Shown here one piece after another: positions 62,010 through 64,000 of a stretch of DNA of 64,000 nt; the stretch's first letter is position 1; every line of letters begins with the position of its first letter. A program made the translations under genes and the position numbers. Source of the stretch: Bacillota bacterium (lineage in GTDB: Bacteria > Bacillota > Clostridia > DSM-8532); contig JAEZJF010000024.1 of assembly GCA_023415825.1 (NCBI GenBank), forward strand, positions 186,001 through 250,000, given 5' to 3'. The notes under the pieces are model-generated. The model made no database searches, had not been told where the DNA came from, and worked only from the letters and a program-made list of their open reading frames with translations.

Positions 62010-62840
62010 TCACCCTTTCACACCTGTTGTAGCAATACTTTCAATAAAATACTTCTGTGTAAACACAAACAGTACAAGCACCGGAATAATAGCACTTGCT
62101 GAAGCTGCCATCATCAGGTTATACTCATCGCTCATCTGCATCCAAAACTGTATACCCAGCGAGACCGTATAATTTTTGCTTGTGGGTAGAAAAATCAAAG
62201 CGTTGAGATATTCATTCCATGAGCTGATAAACGCCAACACCGTGACTGTAACCATAGCTGGCTTAGTTAGTGGCATCATGACCTTGAACCATATCTGAAA
62301 ATGATTTGCACCATCCACCCGAGCTGCTTCCATAAGCGCAGGGGGCAAATTCATATAAAATTGCCGCAGCAAAAAGATTGACGTTACATTGAAAAAGGCG
62401 GGTAAAATAAGAGCCCATAGGGAATTATAAATCCCCATGCTTTTAAACAGGACAAAGCGTGGAATAATAGTGGCCTGTGCGGGAATCATCATTGTAACCA
62501 ACATTAAAATGAAAACAAAATTCTTCCCCTTAAACTCAATCTTCGCCAGAGAGTATCCGGCTAACGAGGAAATAATCAGCTGCCCGAACGTACCAATGAC
62601 AGCAATAATACCTGAGTTGACATACAAGCGCCAAAACGGAGCTTCTTTACTTGTCCACACCCTAATATAGTTTTCCCATTGAATATTGTCTGGAATCCAT
62701 TGAAAGTTAGTTGCAAAAACCTCCGGTCCGGTCTTTAGCGAGGAGGACAGCATCCATAGCAAAGGAAGCAAAAAGAGTATGCCACAAGCTGTGATCCAGA
62801 TCGTATTGATCCACCGGATGATTTTATTTTGCTTTTTCAT
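62010..62840 (-). CDS. ABC transporter permease (UgpE-like)
   Basis: The 276-residue membrane protein has six segments and the EAA loop LMEAARVDGANHFQIWFKVM near residue 185. It is a carbohydrate or glycerol-3-phosphate importer permease of the UgpE/MalG family. It is paired with a UgpA-like permease and a binding protein upstream and with GDPD downstream. No ATPase gene is present; a shared MsmX-like ATPase may serve it. Confidence 0.92.
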   Translation of the reverse strand: MKKQNKIIRWINTIWITACGILFLLPLLWMLSSSLKTGPEVFATNFQWIPDNIQWENYIRVWTSKEAPFWRLYVNSGIIAVIGTFGQLIISSLAGYSLAKIEFKGKNFVFILMLVTMMIPAQATIIPRFVLFKSMGIYNSLWALILPAFFNVTSIFLLRQFYMNLPPALMEAARVDGANHFQIWFKVMMPLTKPAMVTVTVLAFISSWNEYLNALIFLPTSKNYTVSLGIQFWMQMSDEYNLMMAASASAIIPVLVLFVFTQKYFIESIATTGVKG

Positions 62841-62858
62841 AGAAACAATCCTCCGAAA

Positions 62859-63734
62859 TTAATAGTGAACCCATTTTTTCTGAACGCCAATCTGGATCAA
62901 GGTTACCAAAAGTATCAAGGCCACCAGCACCCACGATTCCGCACTGGCATAGCCAAAGTTATAGGATCGAAAAGCGTTGCTGTAAATTTCCGTAACCAGG
63001 CTTGGGGCCGTTCCCGACATGCCCATGATATTAATTGAGGTAAATACCTTAAAAGCAGCAATCAATCGAACGATTAAAAGGTAAAAGGTTGTATGGGAAA
63101 TCAATGGAACAGTTATCTTTGTAAATTGCTGCAGGCTGTTTGCTCCGTCAATAATTCCAGCCTCATAGAGCTCCTTGGGAACGCCTTGCAGCGCTGCCAT
63201 GTAAACAATCAGGCTAAAGCCAACCCCTGCATAAACCATTACGCAAATAATAGGTATTTTACTCAGTTGTGTGCTGGTTAGCCAGTTGGGAACCTCGGAT
63301 ACCTTAAATACATTGATTAAAACTGCATTAACAGGTCCATCACTGCGGAAGAGAAAGCGAAACACAGCCGTCAGAGCTACCATGCTGGAAATATAGGGAA
63401 CAAAAAAGCTCATGCGATTAAACTTTTTGAAATGAACCTTGTCATTGAGAAGGTAGGCAAAAACCAACGCAAGGATAATAGATAGGGGCGTGGTCGTAAT
63501 GGCATATACAACAGTATTGGTCAGAGCCATCATAAATTTACGGTCCGTTTGAAAAAGCTTGATAAAATTATCAAAACCCACCCATTTAAAACCAGAAAAT
63601 CCTGATAAGAAATTCCACTTTGTAAATGCTGTTCCAAAAGACATTAGGATAGCAAATACAACCAACACCAGAAAGACAATAAGCGCCGGTGCAAGAAATA
63701 GCCAGCCTGCCAAAGCTTCTCTCTTTTTATTCAT
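62859..63734 (-). CDS. ABC transporter permease (UgpA-like)
   Basis: The 291-residue protein has six membrane segments and the EAA-type loop LYEAGIIDGANSLQQFTKIT near residue 195, with Ala-Gly in place of Ala-Ala. The N-terminal FLAPALIVFLVLVVFAILM matches UgpA/MalF-like permeases. It lies between the binding protein and the UgpE-like permease gene. Confidence 0.92.
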   Translation of the reverse strand: MNKKREALAGWLFLAPALIVFLVLVVFAILMSFGTAFTKWNFLSGFSGFKWVGFDNFIKLFQTDRKFMMALTNTVVYAITTTPLSIILALVFAYLLNDKVHFKKFNRMSFFVPYISSMVALTAVFRFLFRSDGPVNAVLINVFKVSEVPNWLTSTQLSKIPIICVMVYAGVGFSLIVYMAALQGVPKELYEAGIIDGANSLQQFTKITVPLISHTTFYLLIVRLIAAFKVFTSINIMGMSGTAPSLVTEIYSNAFRSYNFGYASAESWVLVALILLVTLIQIGVQKKWVHY

Positions 63735-63815
63735 ATTGATTCTCCTTTATCTATCAACCCTGTATGCAGCCCAACGACTGCATACAGGATTGATTTTGCC
63801 AGAAACACACAGCAA

Positions 63816-64000
63816 TTATTGGGCATTCTTTATGGCATCATCCGCAAGCTTCTTCATTTCAACAAATGCTTCATCTACGGTCATTTCACCAATGAGTACG
63901 TATTGAGAATATTCTTCGATAATGCTCTGAATCTCAGGGAAGGCTACGATATTGTCTTCTGAATAGGCAGGCTGACCTACTGCAATCATATTTGCAATAA
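63816..64000 (-). CDS. ABC extracellular solute-binding protein (C-terminus only)
   Basis: The last 61 codons and stop TAA (63818-63816) are in the window; the start is beyond the right edge. The reading frame gives FPEIQSIIEEYSQYVLIGEM, then VEMKKLADDAIKNAQ at the end, as in family-1 solute-binding proteins. It is followed by the UgpA-like permease gene and is the binding protein of this importer. Its ligand may be a glycerophosphodiester or polyol, given GDPD and the SDR downstream. Confidence 0.7.
   Translation of the reverse strand, partial: IANMIAVGQPAYSEDNIVAFPEIQSIIEEYSQYVLIGEMTVDEAFVEMKKLADDAIKNAQ

Noticed and set aside
1..64000. CRISPR array, prophage, integrase, transposase or plasmid origin
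   Set aside because: I searched by eye for direct repeats with regular spacing and for such proteins among the reading frames and found none.

Overview
The window reads as chromosomal DNA of an anaerobic, endospore-forming Clostridia (Firmicutes). Sporulation genes (a SipL-like SPOCS/LysM protein, a CotS-family coat protein, BofA and YaaL), Veg, formate-tetrahydrofolate ligase, several S-layer-homology (SLH) proteins, a T-box leader, a purine riboswitch and strong AGGAGG-type ribosome binding sites all point that way. I see no rRNA, no complete tRNA gene, no transposase, no prophage module and no CRISPR array.

Layout. 1-6147 (minus): envelope polysaccharide genes, namely an O-antigen-ligase-like protein (cut by the window edge), a DUF2304 protein, a GT2 glycosyltransferase, a PMT-like glycosyltransferase, an SGNH-like protein and an MBOAT acyltransferase. 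These follow gntR and ispE so closely that ispE-gntR-MBOAT could be one transcript. 7834-9809: sipL-like gene and veg with a textbook sigma-A promoter. 9997-14633: a very large secreted protein and an SLH protein in overlapping frames. 14829-16499: fhs. 16555-20405: cotS-like, bofA, yaaL, prmC and a DUF1385 gene. 20592-27675: an FN3/SLH protein, glgB, a DMT transporter and an odd protein with an Arg/Asp/Glu-rich N-terminus. 27737-30864: a three-gene TrpXYZ-like ABC importer behind a T-box leader. 30878-34180: a lipoprotein plus a second MBOAT/DHHW acetylation pair. 34228-37740: a purine riboswitch, adenine deaminase and a purine permease.

37757-42803 is the most unusual block. Two overlapping WYL-domain regulators are divergent from a slipin/SPFH gene that overlaps an rtcB RNA-ligase gene. 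The roughly 500-nt leader before the slipin encodes a tRNA body in circularly permuted order (3' half first, then a 4-nt loop, then the 5' half). All tRNA helices and the T- and D-loop consensus bases are present, and further strong RNA structure follows. This looks like an RNA-repair operon carrying its own tRNA mimic or permuted tRNA substrate.

42806-51967: an amino-sugar/chitin block (NahK-like kinase, nucleotidyltransferase, AraC regulator, SLH-anchored GH18 chitinase, ABC sugar importer). 52134-56877: asparaginase, NAD-dependent epimerase with a TetR regulator, PadR with a DUF2812 protein, and a DMT transporter. 57045-59746: a MazG-like pyrophosphohydrolase overlapping a nuclease/helicase (DUF2075-type), a possible defence pair. 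59839-64000: a VOC protein, a sorbitol-6-phosphate-dehydrogenase-like SDR, a glycerophosphodiester phosphodiesterase and a UgpA/UgpE-like ABC importer whose binding-protein gene runs off the end.
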